From: Ammoniphilus sp. CFH 90114
GTDB lineage: Bacteria; Bacillota; Bacilli; Aneurinibacillales; RAOX-1
Length of the DNA: 64,000 nucleotides
NCBI RefSeq assembly: GCF_004123195.1
Contig: NZ_SDLI01000005.1
Location: forward strand, 31,999-95,998
Reading direction: 5' to 3'
The notes under the pieces are model-generated. The model was not told the origin of the DNA and searched no databases. It saw nothing but the letters and a program-made list of their open reading frames with translations. The position numbers and the translations under genes are program-made. This document shows, in pieces, positions 44,719-52,481 of this stretch (positions are counted from its first letter, which is position 1; each line of letters opens with the position of its first letter).

Positions 44719-45681
44719 ATGGCTAAAATCGTTCTAGGTATTGGTTCGTCCCATAGTCCCCAAGTAAGTAGTCCTGCAGAGGTTTGGAGCCTCCATGCAG
44801 ACCGAGATCGTCTAAATCCTGATACAAATTTTGAGGTGCGTTCACAGGAACTGGGTGAAAGCTTAAAAGATCAATTGGATCCCGTGCTCTGGCAGCAAAA
44901 GTACGAACAATGCAATGCGGCTGTTGAATATTTAAATAGAGAAATTTTGGAAGCCAAGCCCGATATTTTGCTCGTGGTGGGAGATGATCAGGAGGAGTTA
45001 TTCCTCGATGAAGCCAAGCCGACATTTGGCGTATTTTGCGGTACCGAACTCAAAGATTTTCCTGTGAAACTAGAAGATCTTCATCCATCTCTGAGACCTG
45101 TCATCTGGGCTTGGCATACAACAGAAGAAACCGAATCTTATCCAACGGACAGCGGTTTAGGAACGCATATTATTGAACAAATGATGATTGAGGGGTTTGA
45201 CGTTGCGCAAAGCAAAACCCAGATCGAGGGTCGTTCGATTGGGCACGCCTATACGTTCGTAAAGCGCAGGCTTCTATCCAATAAATCCATTCCCATGGTT
45301 CCTGTTTTTGTAAACTGCTTCTACAATCCGAATAAGCCAACGCCAAAGCGCTGCTATGAGTTTGGGCAAGCGCTTCGAAGGGCTGTCGAATCCTGGGGAG
45401 AAGACAAACGGGTAGCGATCATTGGTTCAGGGGGCTTAAGCCACTTCAAGCTGGACGAAAAATTGGATGAAGTTGTCATTGACGGCTTGAAGAGGGGCGA
45501 TGCTGAGGTGTTGAAGTCGATCCCAAGAGAAAAGCTGGAGGGCGCTTCTGGGGAAATTCTGAACTGGATTGTGGCTGCGGGCGCCATGGAGCACTTGAAA
45601 ATCGACTACTTGGAATATGTGAATGGCTACCGTTCTCCAGCAGGTACTGGAGTAGGAATGACGTTTGCGGTTTGGAAATAA
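44719..45681 (+). CDS. LigB-type class III extradiol dioxygenase (gallate / 3-O-methylgallate dioxygenase-like)
   Basis: Non-heme Fe(II) ring-cleavage dioxygenase of 320 residues. SSHSPQVSSPAEVWSLHADRDRLN at the N-terminus supplies the first His ligand (H13). LLVVGDDQEELFLDE is near 74-88, PVFVNCFYNPNKPTPKRCYEFGQAL near 195-219 and SGGLSHFKLDEKLD near 236-249. From memory these features resemble the gallate/3-O-methylgallate branch (DesZ-like) rather than catechol 2,3-dioxygenases. Downstream GalB- and GalC-like genes support a protocatechuate/gallate-type substrate. AAGGAGGAAG precedes the ATG. Confidence 0.85.
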   Translation: MAKIVLGIGSSHSPQVSSPAEVWSLHADRDRLNPDTNFEVRSQELGESLKDQLDPVLWQQKYEQCNAAVEYLNREILEAKPDILLVVGDDQEELFLDEAKPTFGVFCGTELKDFPVKLEDLHPSLRPVIWAWHTTEETESYPTDSGLGTHIIEQMMIEGFDVAQSKTQIEGRSIGHAYTFVKRRLLSNKSIPMVPVFVNCFYNPNKPTPKRCYEFGQALRRAVESWGEDKRVAIIGSGGLSHFKLDEKLDEVVIDGLKRGDAEVLKSIPREKLEGASGEILNWIVAAGAMEHLKIDYLEYVNGYRSPAGTGVGMTFAVWK

Positions 45682-45692
45682 GGAGGTCTACT

Positions 45693-46496
45693 GTGGAGAT
45701 TTATCGGCGTCAGATTAAGCTAAGTCACGGCACAACCTATTACTTAGAAGCAGGCCAGGGAGAGCCTCTTATTCTTCTCCACGGAGTGGGATTCTTCACG
45801 GGTGGCGATTACTGGTTAGAGAATATCAAAGAACTTAGTCAGCACTATCAGGTTTATGCTCCTGATTTTGTGGGATGGGGTGAGGGTGATCGATTGGATG
45901 TCGAGTACTCCTTCTCCTACCTGGCGGACTTTGTTCGAGAGTTTCAGGATGGTTTAGGGATTTCATCGGCTCATATCGTAGGTCACTCCATGGGGGGATG
46001 GGTAGCGTCGGTCCTTGGCTATGAAAGTCCTGATCGCGTGCGGACGTTGACCTTGGTTGGCGCCGGCGGAATATCGACTCGCGTCATTCCCATGATGTCA
46101 TCGTTTACGCCCCCATCCTATGAGGAAGTTTTAAAGCATGTCAAAGAGACAACAAGGATCGAAAACGCGGAAGAAGCAGCCAAGCGATGGCATCAACGGG
46201 CTCAGATCCCTGGGGCAGCCGAAGCGTACCTCAAAATCATGACCCATATGAAGAACCCGATACACAGGGCAAGATACAACACGAGGAGAAGATTACCCCA
46301 TATTAAGGTACCGACCTTAATTCTCTGGGGATCGGAAGATAAGATCAATGAATTAAGCATGGGAGAAGAGATGCAGGCGATGATTCCAAATTCGGAGTTG
46401 GCTGTCTTGCCTTATGGTCATTATCTGCCTAGCGAAGCGCCCAAGGAATTCAATTCCTTAGTCATCTCATTCATGAATAAACATAATTACAGATAA
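45693..46496 (+). CDS. Alpha/beta hydrolase, ring-cleavage-product hydrolase or methylesterase
   Basis: A 267-residue alpha/beta-hydrolase. The oxyanion region is LILLHGVGFFTGGDYW near 25, the nucleophile elbow GHSMGGWVAS near 98-107, the acid in WGSEDKINEL near 217 and catalytic His in PYGHYLPSEAP near 245. The fold matches meta-cleavage-product hydrolases. In a pathway from a methoxylated ring, it could hydrolyse the methyl ester of the cleavage product (inference). The GTG at 45693 follows AGGAGG; the upstream TTG at 45672 overlaps the dioxygenase gene. Confidence 0.85.
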   Translation: MEIYRRQIKLSHGTTYYLEAGQGEPLILLHGVGFFTGGDYWLENIKELSQHYQVYAPDFVGWGEGDRLDVEYSFSYLADFVREFQDGLGISSAHIVGHSMGGWVASVLGYESPDRVRTLTLVGAGGISTRVIPMMSSFTPPSYEEVLKHVKETTRIENAEEAAKRWHQRAQIPGAAEAYLKIMTHMKNPIHRARYNTRRRLPHIKVPTLILWGSEDKINELSMGEEMQAMIPNSELAVLPYGHYLPSEAPKEFNSLVISFMNKHNYR

Positions 46497-46513
46497 AGTG
46501 GAGGAATTCGTTC

Positions 46514-47257
46514 ATGTCGAGTAATGCTAAAAAAACAATTACCGTAGTAAGTGCGCATTCCGCAGATTTTATCTGGCGATGCGGTGGAGCAATTGCACTT
46601 TATCATGATCTGGGATACCAAGTGCGTGTTTTGTGCCTATCCTATGGTGAGCGAGGGGAGTCTGCCCGCTTGTGGAAGCAGGGCAAGACATTAGATGAGA
46701 TCAAGACCGTCCGGCGTTCGGAAGCGGAAGAAGCAGCCGAGATCCTCGGTGCACAGGTTCGATTCTTCGATGCGGGGGACTATCCCTTCCACCCGACGAA
46801 AGAATTGCAGGATGCCGTTGTCAACGAATTCAGAGAGCATCAGCCGGAATTGATCCTGACTCACTCAATTGAAGATCCGTACAATTTTGATCATCAGCGT
46901 ACCACGCAATTTGCTCTGGAATGCCGCGTCTTGGCCCAAGCCGAAGGGTATGAGTCGGAGCATGGGATCCTAGGTGCCCCGTCCGTATTCCTGTTTGAAC
47001 CACATCAACCAGAACAATGCAACTTCAAAGTCGATGTACTATTGGACATTACTTCCGTATTTGACCGAAAGAGAAAGGCTATGGAGTGTATGAATGCACA
47101 AGAGCACTTATGGGAGTATTATTCGGAATTGGCGAAACGCCGAGGTGTGCAGGCTGGCCGAAACTCTGGGAGTGCGATTAGCCTCACAGGCAACAAGATC
47201 AAGTATGCAGAGGCGTATCAGCGCGTGTTCCCGCATGTTGGGGGATTGTTTGTATGA
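46514..47257 (+). CDS. PIG-L/LmbE-family 4-oxalomesaconate hydratase-like enzyme (GalB-like)
   Basis: Zinc-dependent PIG-L fold protein of 247 residues. VVSAHSADFIWRCGGAIALYHDLGYQVRVLCLSYGERGE near the N-terminus, FFDAGDYPFHPTKEL near 88, THSIEDPYNFDHQRTTQFA near 118 and QEHLWEYYSELAKRRGVQAGRN near 195 closely match my memory of Pseudomonas GalB, which hydrates 4-oxalomesaconate to 4-carboxy-4-hydroxy-2-oxoadipate. The altered AHSADF (instead of AHPDD) is typical of that branch rather than of deacetylases. Its stop overlaps the next gene (ATGA). Confidence 0.85.
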   Translation: MSSNAKKTITVVSAHSADFIWRCGGAIALYHDLGYQVRVLCLSYGERGESARLWKQGKTLDEIKTVRRSEAEEAAEILGAQVRFFDAGDYPFHPTKELQDAVVNEFREHQPELILTHSIEDPYNFDHQRTTQFALECRVLAQAEGYESEHGILGAPSVFLFEPHQPEQCNFKVDVLLDITSVFDRKRKAMECMNAQEHLWEYYSELAKRRGVQAGRNSGSAISLTGNKIKYAEAYQRVFPHVGGLFV

Positions 47258-47931
47258 GAAATGTCATTGTAAAAAATATCGAACGGGCGGGCCACACTTC
47301 AGTTGAGCTGCTGAAGCCTTATGGTTCAGCTACCATTCATGAGGCTATGGGACGTACGGGTTTGATGAGCCCGTACCTTCGCCCCATCTATGATTCGGCG
47401 AAAGTTTGCGGTACGGCCGTGACGGTTTCTTGTCATCCGGGGGATAATCTGATGATCCATGCGGCGATTGAGATGTGCAAGCCAGGAGATGTTCTTGTGG
47501 TGACGGTGACTTCAGATTCTACAGATGGGATGTTCGGTGAGCTACTTGCCGTATCTGCCCGATCCCGCGGTGTACAAGGCTTAATTATTGATGCGGGTAT
47601 CCGCGATACGACAGAGTTGACGGAAATGGATTTTCCAGTCTGGGCGAAAGCGGTCTCCTCGAAGGGAACCGTCAAGGCCACACCTGGTTCCGTGAATATC
47701 CCTGTCGTTTGTGCAGGTGTCATCGTGAATCCTGGAGATGTCATTATCGGAGATCGGGATGGGATTGTCGTGGTGCCGAAAGGGGAAGCGGAAACCGTTG
47801 CCCAGGCCTCGAAGGCCCGAATTGAACGAGAAGATCACGTGAAAGACCGTCTGGCAAAGGGTGAACTGGGCTTAGATATCTATAGTTTGCGAGAGAAGCT
47901 GCGGGCCCTTGGAGTAATTTATGTTGACTAA
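47254..47931 (+). CDS. 4-carboxy-4-hydroxy-2-oxoadipate aldolase, RraA-like (GalC/LigK/ProA type)
   Basis: Class II (metal) aldolase of 225 residues that splits CHA into pyruvate and oxaloacetate. ATIHEAMGRTGLMSPYLRPIY near 26-46, GDNLMIHAAIEMCKPGDVLVV near 69-89, the metal/substrate region GLIIDAGIRDTTEL near 110 and GDRDGIVVVP near 168 are typical of LigK/GalC-type aldolases rather than of RNase E regulator RraA. It is translationally coupled to the GalB-like gene and overlaps the SDR gene by 11 bases. Confidence 0.88.
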   Translation: MRNVIVKNIERAGHTSVELLKPYGSATIHEAMGRTGLMSPYLRPIYDSAKVCGTAVTVSCHPGDNLMIHAAIEMCKPGDVLVVTVTSDSTDGMFGELLAVSARSRGVQGLIIDAGIRDTTELTEMDFPVWAKAVSSKGTVKATPGSVNIPVVCAGVIVNPGDVIIGDRDGIVVVPKGEAETVAQASKARIEREDHVKDRLAKGELGLDIYSLREKLRALGVIYVD

Positions 47932-48697
47932 CCTGAAACTTCATGGTTCGGTCAGTTGGGTAACCGGAGCGACTGGGGGTCTGGGGCAAGCGATCAGCCG
48001 CAAGCTCGCCGAGTTAGGCAGCCATGTCGTTCTTAGTGACTTAAACAGTGACCAATTGCAGCAGTTATCTCAACGCCTTTCTGCTGATTACGATGTGGAA
48101 GTAATGAATCTTCCATTGGATGTGTCTGACACGGAGGCGGTCCGGGCAGGAGGGCAAAAGATCAGAGATCGATTCGGGAGGGTGGATATCCTTGTTAACA
48201 ATGCAGGAATCTCCCCCAAAGGCCCCAAAGGACCGATTCCCTTCAGAGAGATCCAAATTGAAGATTGGAACCGAGTCCTAGCGGTGAATTTGAACGGTCC
48301 CTTTAACTGCAGTCAAGTTGCTCTTGAAATGATGACCGAGAACCAGAAGGGACAAATCGTAAATATCTGTTCTCAAGCCTCAAGAACTTACAGCCCCGTG
48401 ACTTCTGCACATTATGCAGCAAGCAAGTCCGGACTGCTGGGGTTAAGTCGAAAACTGGCTGGTGAATACGGCCCTCTAGGGATTCGTGTCAATGTCGTAG
48501 TTCCTGGGCGGATTGACACTCCTATGACGCAAAGCGTGGATGAGGAATTGAGCAGGCAAGCAGCACTCAGAACACCTTTAGGACGAATTGGACAACCGGA
48601 AGAAGTTGCAAATGCCGTTGCCTTCCTTGTTTCAGATGAAGCTAGCTACATAACGGGGACCATTCTTGATGTTACGGGCGGCAGCTTAATCATTTAG
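47921..48697 (+). CDS. SDR-family oxidoreductase (FabG-like)
   Basis: Classical short-chain dehydrogenase of 258 residues. The cofactor motif TGATGGLGQAIS is near 16-27, NNAGIS near 92, and the catalytic Ser-Tyr-Lys is in ICSQASRTYSPVTSAHYAASKSG near 148-170. PGRIDTPMT and the C-terminal GTILDVTGGSLII are standard. The substrate is unknown; by context an alcohol/ketone or dihydrodiol (the product of the Rieske dioxygenase) that needs oxidation to rearomatise the ring is a sensible candidate. It overlaps the aldolase gene. Confidence 0.88.
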   Translation: MLTNLKLHGSVSWVTGATGGLGQAISRKLAELGSHVVLSDLNSDQLQQLSQRLSADYDVEVMNLPLDVSDTEAVRAGGQKIRDRFGRVDILVNNAGISPKGPKGPIPFREIQIEDWNRVLAVNLNGPFNCSQVALEMMTENQKGQIVNICSQASRTYSPVTSAHYAASKSGLLGLSRKLAGEYGPLGIRVNVVVPGRIDTPMTQSVDEELSRQAALRTPLGRIGQPEEVANAVAFLVSDEASYITGTILDVTGGSLII

Positions 48698-48737
48698 GTC
48701 TGAAGATTTTTAATTTATTAACAAGGAGTGAGCGCTA

Positions 48738-49958
48738 ATGGCAGAAAATCGCGCGGTTGTCTATGTAGAGCCAGGGAAAGTAAAGATTCAGGATATTGCC
48801 TATCCGGATTTGGTATTGCGAGATGGTCCAGGGGTCAATCCGCTAAACGTCGGACGAAAATGTGATCATGGCGTCATCCTAAAAGTGGTGACGACGAACA
48901 TTTGCGGAAGCGATCAGCATATGGTTCGAGGTCGCACGACGGCTCCAAGTGGATTGGTGCTGGGTCACGAAATCACCGGGGAGGTGATTGAAGTTGGAAG
49001 GGATGTTGAATTTATTAAGAAAGGCGACCTGGTTTCCGTCCCGTTCAACATTGCATGCGGTCGCTGCCGGAGCTGCAAGGAACGACACACTCATATTTGC
49101 GAGAACGTGAATCCAGATCGACCAGGCTCCGCTTACGGGTATGTGGATATGGGCGGTTGGGTAGGAGGTCAATCCGAGTATGTGATGGTACCCTATGCCG
49201 ACTTCCAGCTTCTAAAGTTTCCGGATAAAGATCAAGCGATGGAAAAAATCCTTGACTTAACCATGCTTTCCGATATTTTCCCAACAGGCTACCATGGAGC
49301 AGTGAGTGCCGGGGTAAGACCTGGCTCTACCGTGTACGTGGCTGGTGCTGGTCCGGTTGGCTTGGCTGCTGCCCATTCTGCTCAACTATTGGGAGCTGCA
49401 ACGGTTATTGTAGGCGACTTGAATAGTGCACGGCTTGCCCAAGCAAGAAGCTTCGGTTGTGAAACGGTAAACTTAAGAGAGTACCCGAACCTAGGGGAGC
49501 AAATTGCAGAAATCCTGGGCGTTCCTGAAGTGGATTGCGCGATTGATTGCGTTGGTTTTGAGGCACACGGTCATGGGGCAAAAGCTGGCGAGGCACCGGC
49601 GACCGTATTGAATTCGATTATGGAAGTCACCCGAGCAGGTGGACGATTAGGGATTCCGGGACTTTATGTGACAGGCGATCCGGGTGCCGTAGACGAAGAT
49701 GCTAAGATCGGTACCTTAAAGGTTCGGTTAGGACTAGGCTGGGCCAAGGCTCATACCTTTGTGACCGGGCAAACTCCTGTCATGCAATACCATCGCGACT
49801 TGATGATGGCTATCCTGAGCGGAAGAGCGCAGATCGCAAAGGCGGTAAACGCCACCCTCATTTCTTTGGATCAGGCTCCAGCTGCCTATGCTGAATTTGA
49901 CCAAGGAGCATCCAAGAAATTCGTCATTGACCCCCATAATTTGGTTCGAAAATCTTAA
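48738..49958 (+). CDS. fdhA: Glutathione-independent formaldehyde dehydrogenase, zinc alcohol dehydrogenase family
   Basis: MDR enzyme of 406 residues closely resembling Pseudomonas putida formaldehyde dehydrogenase (formaldehyde dismutase group). N-terminal VVYVEPGKVKIQDIAYP, catalytic zinc ligands in NICGSDQHMVRGR and LGHEITGEV, the structural zinc loop CGRCRSCKERHTHIC, NPDRPGSAYGYVDMGGWVGGQSEYVMVPYAD and cofactor motif VAGAGPVGLAAAHSAQLLGA are all visible. It oxidises formaldehyde (NAD+). Its place after the ring-cleavage genes suggests that the pathway releases formaldehyde by O-demethylation (inference). Confidence 0.92.
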   Translation: MAENRAVVYVEPGKVKIQDIAYPDLVLRDGPGVNPLNVGRKCDHGVILKVVTTNICGSDQHMVRGRTTAPSGLVLGHEITGEVIEVGRDVEFIKKGDLVSVPFNIACGRCRSCKERHTHICENVNPDRPGSAYGYVDMGGWVGGQSEYVMVPYADFQLLKFPDKDQAMEKILDLTMLSDIFPTGYHGAVSAGVRPGSTVYVAGAGPVGLAAAHSAQLLGAATVIVGDLNSARLAQARSFGCETVNLREYPNLGEQIAEILGVPEVDCAIDCVGFEAHGHGAKAGEAPATVLNSIMEVTRAGGRLGIPGLYVTGDPGAVDEDAKIGTLKVRLGLGWAKAHTFVTGQTPVMQYHRDLMMAILSGRAQIAKAVNATLISLDQAPAAYAEFDQGASKKFVIDPHNLVRKS

Positions 49959-49969
49959 ATCTCAAACAA

Positions 49970-50001
49970 AGAGGATATCCAATGCGATATCCTCTGTTCT
50001 T
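49970..50001 (+). terminator. Terminator of the ring-cleavage operon
   Basis: AGAGGATATC / GATATCCTCT stem with TTCTTTTTG tail, 12 bases after the fdhA stop. Confidence 0.85.
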
Positions 50002-50069
50002 TTTGAGTAAGCTCTTGTATAAGTGGTAAAAACGGGATATCATTAGCATTATATAGATTAATTGTTAGG

Positions 50070-50738
50070 ATGAATGAAATGACTTCCAAAAACGAAACAA
50101 ATCTACTAAATGAAGAAGAATGTTATCGTCGAATCAAGGCTGATATATGCAATGGAATTCTGATGCCGAATCAGCATCTTGTAGAAAAAGATTTATCTAC
50201 ATTATATGGTACCGGCCGTACGACTGTCCGAACGGTGTTGGCGAGATTAGAACAAGAGGGCTTAGTTGAGCGTGAACGCTATAAGGGTGCCCGTGTTCGT
50301 TATGTGACAGAAGAGGAAGCCATTGAGATCTTGGAGGTACGTATCGCTTTGGAATGCTTAGTCGTTCGACACGCCGCCGAAAAGGCAACCGAAGAGGACG
50401 TCGCTGAGCTAAGGAACATCTTAGAGGACATGAAACGACATCATAATGAAAAACATCTCGTGAATTATTCAGATGACAATACTAGACTTCATCAAAAGCT
50501 CCTTGATATATCAAACCATGCCATTGCAACAAAGGTACTAGACACCCTACACTCCCAGAGTGTCCGTTTTCAATACCGCACGGCTTTGTCGGGAGGGCAT
50601 CGAGATAACACGCTCGAGGAACACCAAATGATTGTGGACGCAGTTGCCCAACGTGACCCGGTCGCTGCAGAACAAGCGATGAGGAAACACCTTTATCAAG
50701 TGTTGATCGCGCTTCAGCATTTCACAAAGGGGATGTAA
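50070..50738 (+). CDS. GntR-family (FCD subfamily) regulator 2, paralogue of regulator 1
   Basis: A 222-residue regulator whose sequence is clearly homologous to the one at 43993 over its whole length (shared LNEEECYRRIK, LARLEQEGLVERERY, GARVR, VTEEEAIEILEVR, KVLDTLHSQ-type stretches). HTH at about 15-80, FCD domain at about 95-215 with DNTRLHQKLLDISNH. It closes the island after its own short leader; no strong ribosome site is visible and starts at 50070 or 50079 are possible. It probably arose by duplication of regulator 1 and may sense a different intermediate. Confidence 0.88.
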   Translation: MNEMTSKNETNLLNEEECYRRIKADICNGILMPNQHLVEKDLSTLYGTGRTTVRTVLARLEQEGLVERERYKGARVRYVTEEEAIEILEVRIALECLVVRHAAEKATEEDVAELRNILEDMKRHHNEKHLVNYSDDNTRLHQKLLDISNHAIATKVLDTLHSQSVRFQYRTALSGGHRDNTLEEHQMIVDAVAQRDPVAAEQAMRKHLYQVLIALQHFTKGM

Positions 50739-50745
50739 GCTACAT

Positions 50746-50787
50746 AAAGCCCACCGACAAGGATCACCTTGTGGGTGGCTTTTTTTA
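50746..50787 (+). terminator. Terminator of gntR-2
   Basis: Long stem AAAGCCCACCgACAAGG / CCTTGTgGGTGGCTTT with one mismatch, then TTTTTTT. Confidence 0.9.
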
Positions 50788-50986
50788 TAATTTGCTGTCG
50801 GGGGCAAGCAGTCATAGGCATAGATGGAAAACTGATCCATTCACCTCGTTGCACAGAACGAACAGGCAGGATAAAGTGGTGGCTATATTGAAAAATTGAA
50901 GGATACAGATTCAATTCAATTCTGTTAGTGAGGGATATAATGAACAATGGCTACGGAACACCTCTGCTGCTGGCTTCTTCCTGAAT

Positions 50987-51601
50987 TTGGATGTAAATGA
51001 GGAGGAAAGGTATTCTTGCACACCCGTTGATTCTTTTACGTTTGCCAGTACAGGAATGGATGGAATCCATTACGCCTTATTAACTGATTTTGGTCTTGTC
51101 AAAGCTTTAGATGAAGCGCCTGTGATACGTATTTCACCGATGGATAGTGATAGAGTACAGTTGGTTTCACGGAATCTTTCTGACTTTTTTTCATTACATT
51201 TCTTCGACGAGCTGCTTTTGTTGAATGAGTTTTCGAGTGAAAAGGCATATCTTGAGAGTATTTGCAAGGAAGAAGAAAAGGATCTTCATTCGAGGGTGGT
51301 TAAAGAAGTACAGGAAACGTTCAACCTATCGGCTATCCCAAATGCTTTCCAATATATTCAGGAATTACGGTTAGAACGAAAGGCAAAGATTTCTATTTCG
51401 ACTGAGGATTCTCTAGCTGTATTATCTTTGACTCCACTAGGGATCTCCCGAGATCAAGAACTCCTACTCGCTTCCGTACGAAACCTGCAATATTCGTTTA
51501 ATTCCGATGAAGCCATGGTTCAGCGCTACGCCAATGAATTGATTAAGATGGGAAGGGTTCATGAAGCAGAGTCTTTAATCGCTCGTTTGTTAATTGAGTA
51601 A
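50987..51601 (+). CDS. Conserved hypothetical protein, N-terminus uncertain
   Basis: Unrecognised soluble protein of about 204 residues. Features: TGMDGIHYALLTDFGLVKALDEAPVIRISPMD, LSDFFSLHFFDELLLLNEF and a C-terminal SLIARLLIE, the look of an SMI1/immunity-like beta-alpha domain (weak inference). The called TTG start has no good ribosome site. The frame stays open upstream to about 50899 with plausible coding sequence (EGYNEQWLRNTSAAGFFLNL) but no ATG/GTG/TTG in frame, so the true start may be lost or non-standard. Confidence 0.6.
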   Translation: MDVNEEERYSCTPVDSFTFASTGMDGIHYALLTDFGLVKALDEAPVIRISPMDSDRVQLVSRNLSDFFSLHFFDELLLLNEFSSEKAYLESICKEEEKDLHSRVVKEVQETFNLSAIPNAFQYIQELRLERKAKISISTEDSLAVLSLTPLGISRDQELLLASVRNLQYSFNSDEAMVQRYANELIKMGRVHEAESLIARLLIE

Positions 51602-51607
51602 TGTAAA

Positions 51608-51652
51608 AGAAGGAAGTTTTCTCGAAAGAACGAGAAGGCTTCCTTTTCTTTT
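51608..51652 (+). terminator. Rho-independent terminator
   Basis: AGGAAGTTTTCTCG / CGAGAAGGCTTCCT stem with TTTCTTTT tail. Confidence 0.85.
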
Positions 51653-51716
51653 AGCGGGATTAATCAGACATCATCCCTTATTAGAAGAAAATAGATGGGT
51701 TTGGGACCGAATTTCT

Positions 51717-51812
51717 TAAAATAAAGGTCTGTAGTCCGCAAGGAGCTAAAAACCCTTCAATTTCATGAGCGGAACCTGTGTCCGGCAATAGAAAAGTGCT
51801 TCACGTTATCCT
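51717..51812. repeat. Dispersed repeat pair, copy B, and following hairpins
   Basis: ATAAAGGTCTGTAGTCCGCA, AGGAGCTAAAAACCCTTCA and CCTGTGTCCGGCAATAGAAA match 28577-28675 in order. The rest of the 331-base gap 51602-51932 has GTACCAA...TTGGTAC (51844-51864) and CCAAC...GTTGG followed by a T-run (about 51869-51898), a possible terminator before the YiaA-like gene. Confidence 0.55.
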
Positions 51813-51932
51813 AAAACGTAAGTAATAGCTTGTTATCTGGAGGTACCAAGAATTGTTGGTACTTTTCGCCAACTGGCTTCGTTGGTACACTTTTTTTAGA
51901 TCATATTTCTCTAGAAAGAGGAGAACGAAACA

Positions 51933-52172
51933 ATGAAGAAACGTGTACGCAATACATCTGCTTTTACCTTTTTAGCTTGGGCTGCGTTTAGCTTGGCTTG
52001 TGCTTTTTTCTTTATCGGGATCTATAACATGGACGCTCCGCTAGTGGAGAAAGGGTACTATAGTGTGACAGGGTTGTTTTTGATTTTTAGCTCCTTTGTT
52101 TTGCAAAAGGTCGTGCGGGATAATCAGGAGGACGCGGATTTCGAACCAGCGGTCAAAGAAGATCATCTATAA
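51933..52172 (+). CDS. YiaA/YiaB-like two-helix membrane protein
   Basis: A 79-residue membrane protein with two helices (about 10-30 and 42-60). AFTFLAWAAFSLACAFFFIGIYNMDAPLVEKGYYSVTGLFLIFSSFVLQKVVRDNQED has the spacing and W/G/Y pattern of the YiaAB domain. Function is unknown for the family. AAGAGGAGAACG precedes the ATG. Confidence 0.8.
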   Translation: MKKRVRNTSAFTFLAWAAFSLACAFFFIGIYNMDAPLVEKGYYSVTGLFLIFSSFVLQKVVRDNQEDADFEPAVKEDHL

Positions 52173-52481
52173 GATCAGTTGGAACCTTACCCAGAGAGGG
52201 GAGGTTCCTTCGATGTTTGCGAGGTTCTAAATGGGCCGTTTCATAAATTTTATGATTTTTATAGAGTTTATGATTTTTATGCTATGTATTTGAGTAAGCT
52301 TTAAATTCTGTTAAAAGTAATTATAATTAGAATGATAGTTTAAAAATTAAAGTCTAGGAAGAGTGCTTTACAGAGTGCAATCATGATTGTCATAGCAGGT
52401 TCGGGTAATCGAAGTATAGATGCTAATCTTATTTTTTGTTAATATAGTTTTATTTAAGATATAGATAAGGAGTGGATAGAC
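52173..52481. other. Intergenic region before the FAH-family gene
   Basis: About 310 bases. GGAACCT...AGGTTCC hairpin at 52180-52209 may terminate the upstream gene. Two direct copies of TTTATGATTTTTAT lie at about 52249 and 52268. No gene or clear operator; the upstream signal of the FAH-family gene is AT-rich. Confidence 0.4.

Noticed and set aside
46514-47257. Sugar deacetylase of the LmbE type
   Set aside because: The usual AHPDD motif is replaced by AHSAD and the sequence matches the GalB hydratase branch; context is aromatic catabolism.
47254-47931. RNase E inhibitor RraA
   Set aside because: The organism type and context (adjacent GalB-like and LigB-type genes) favour the CHA aldolase members of the same superfamily.
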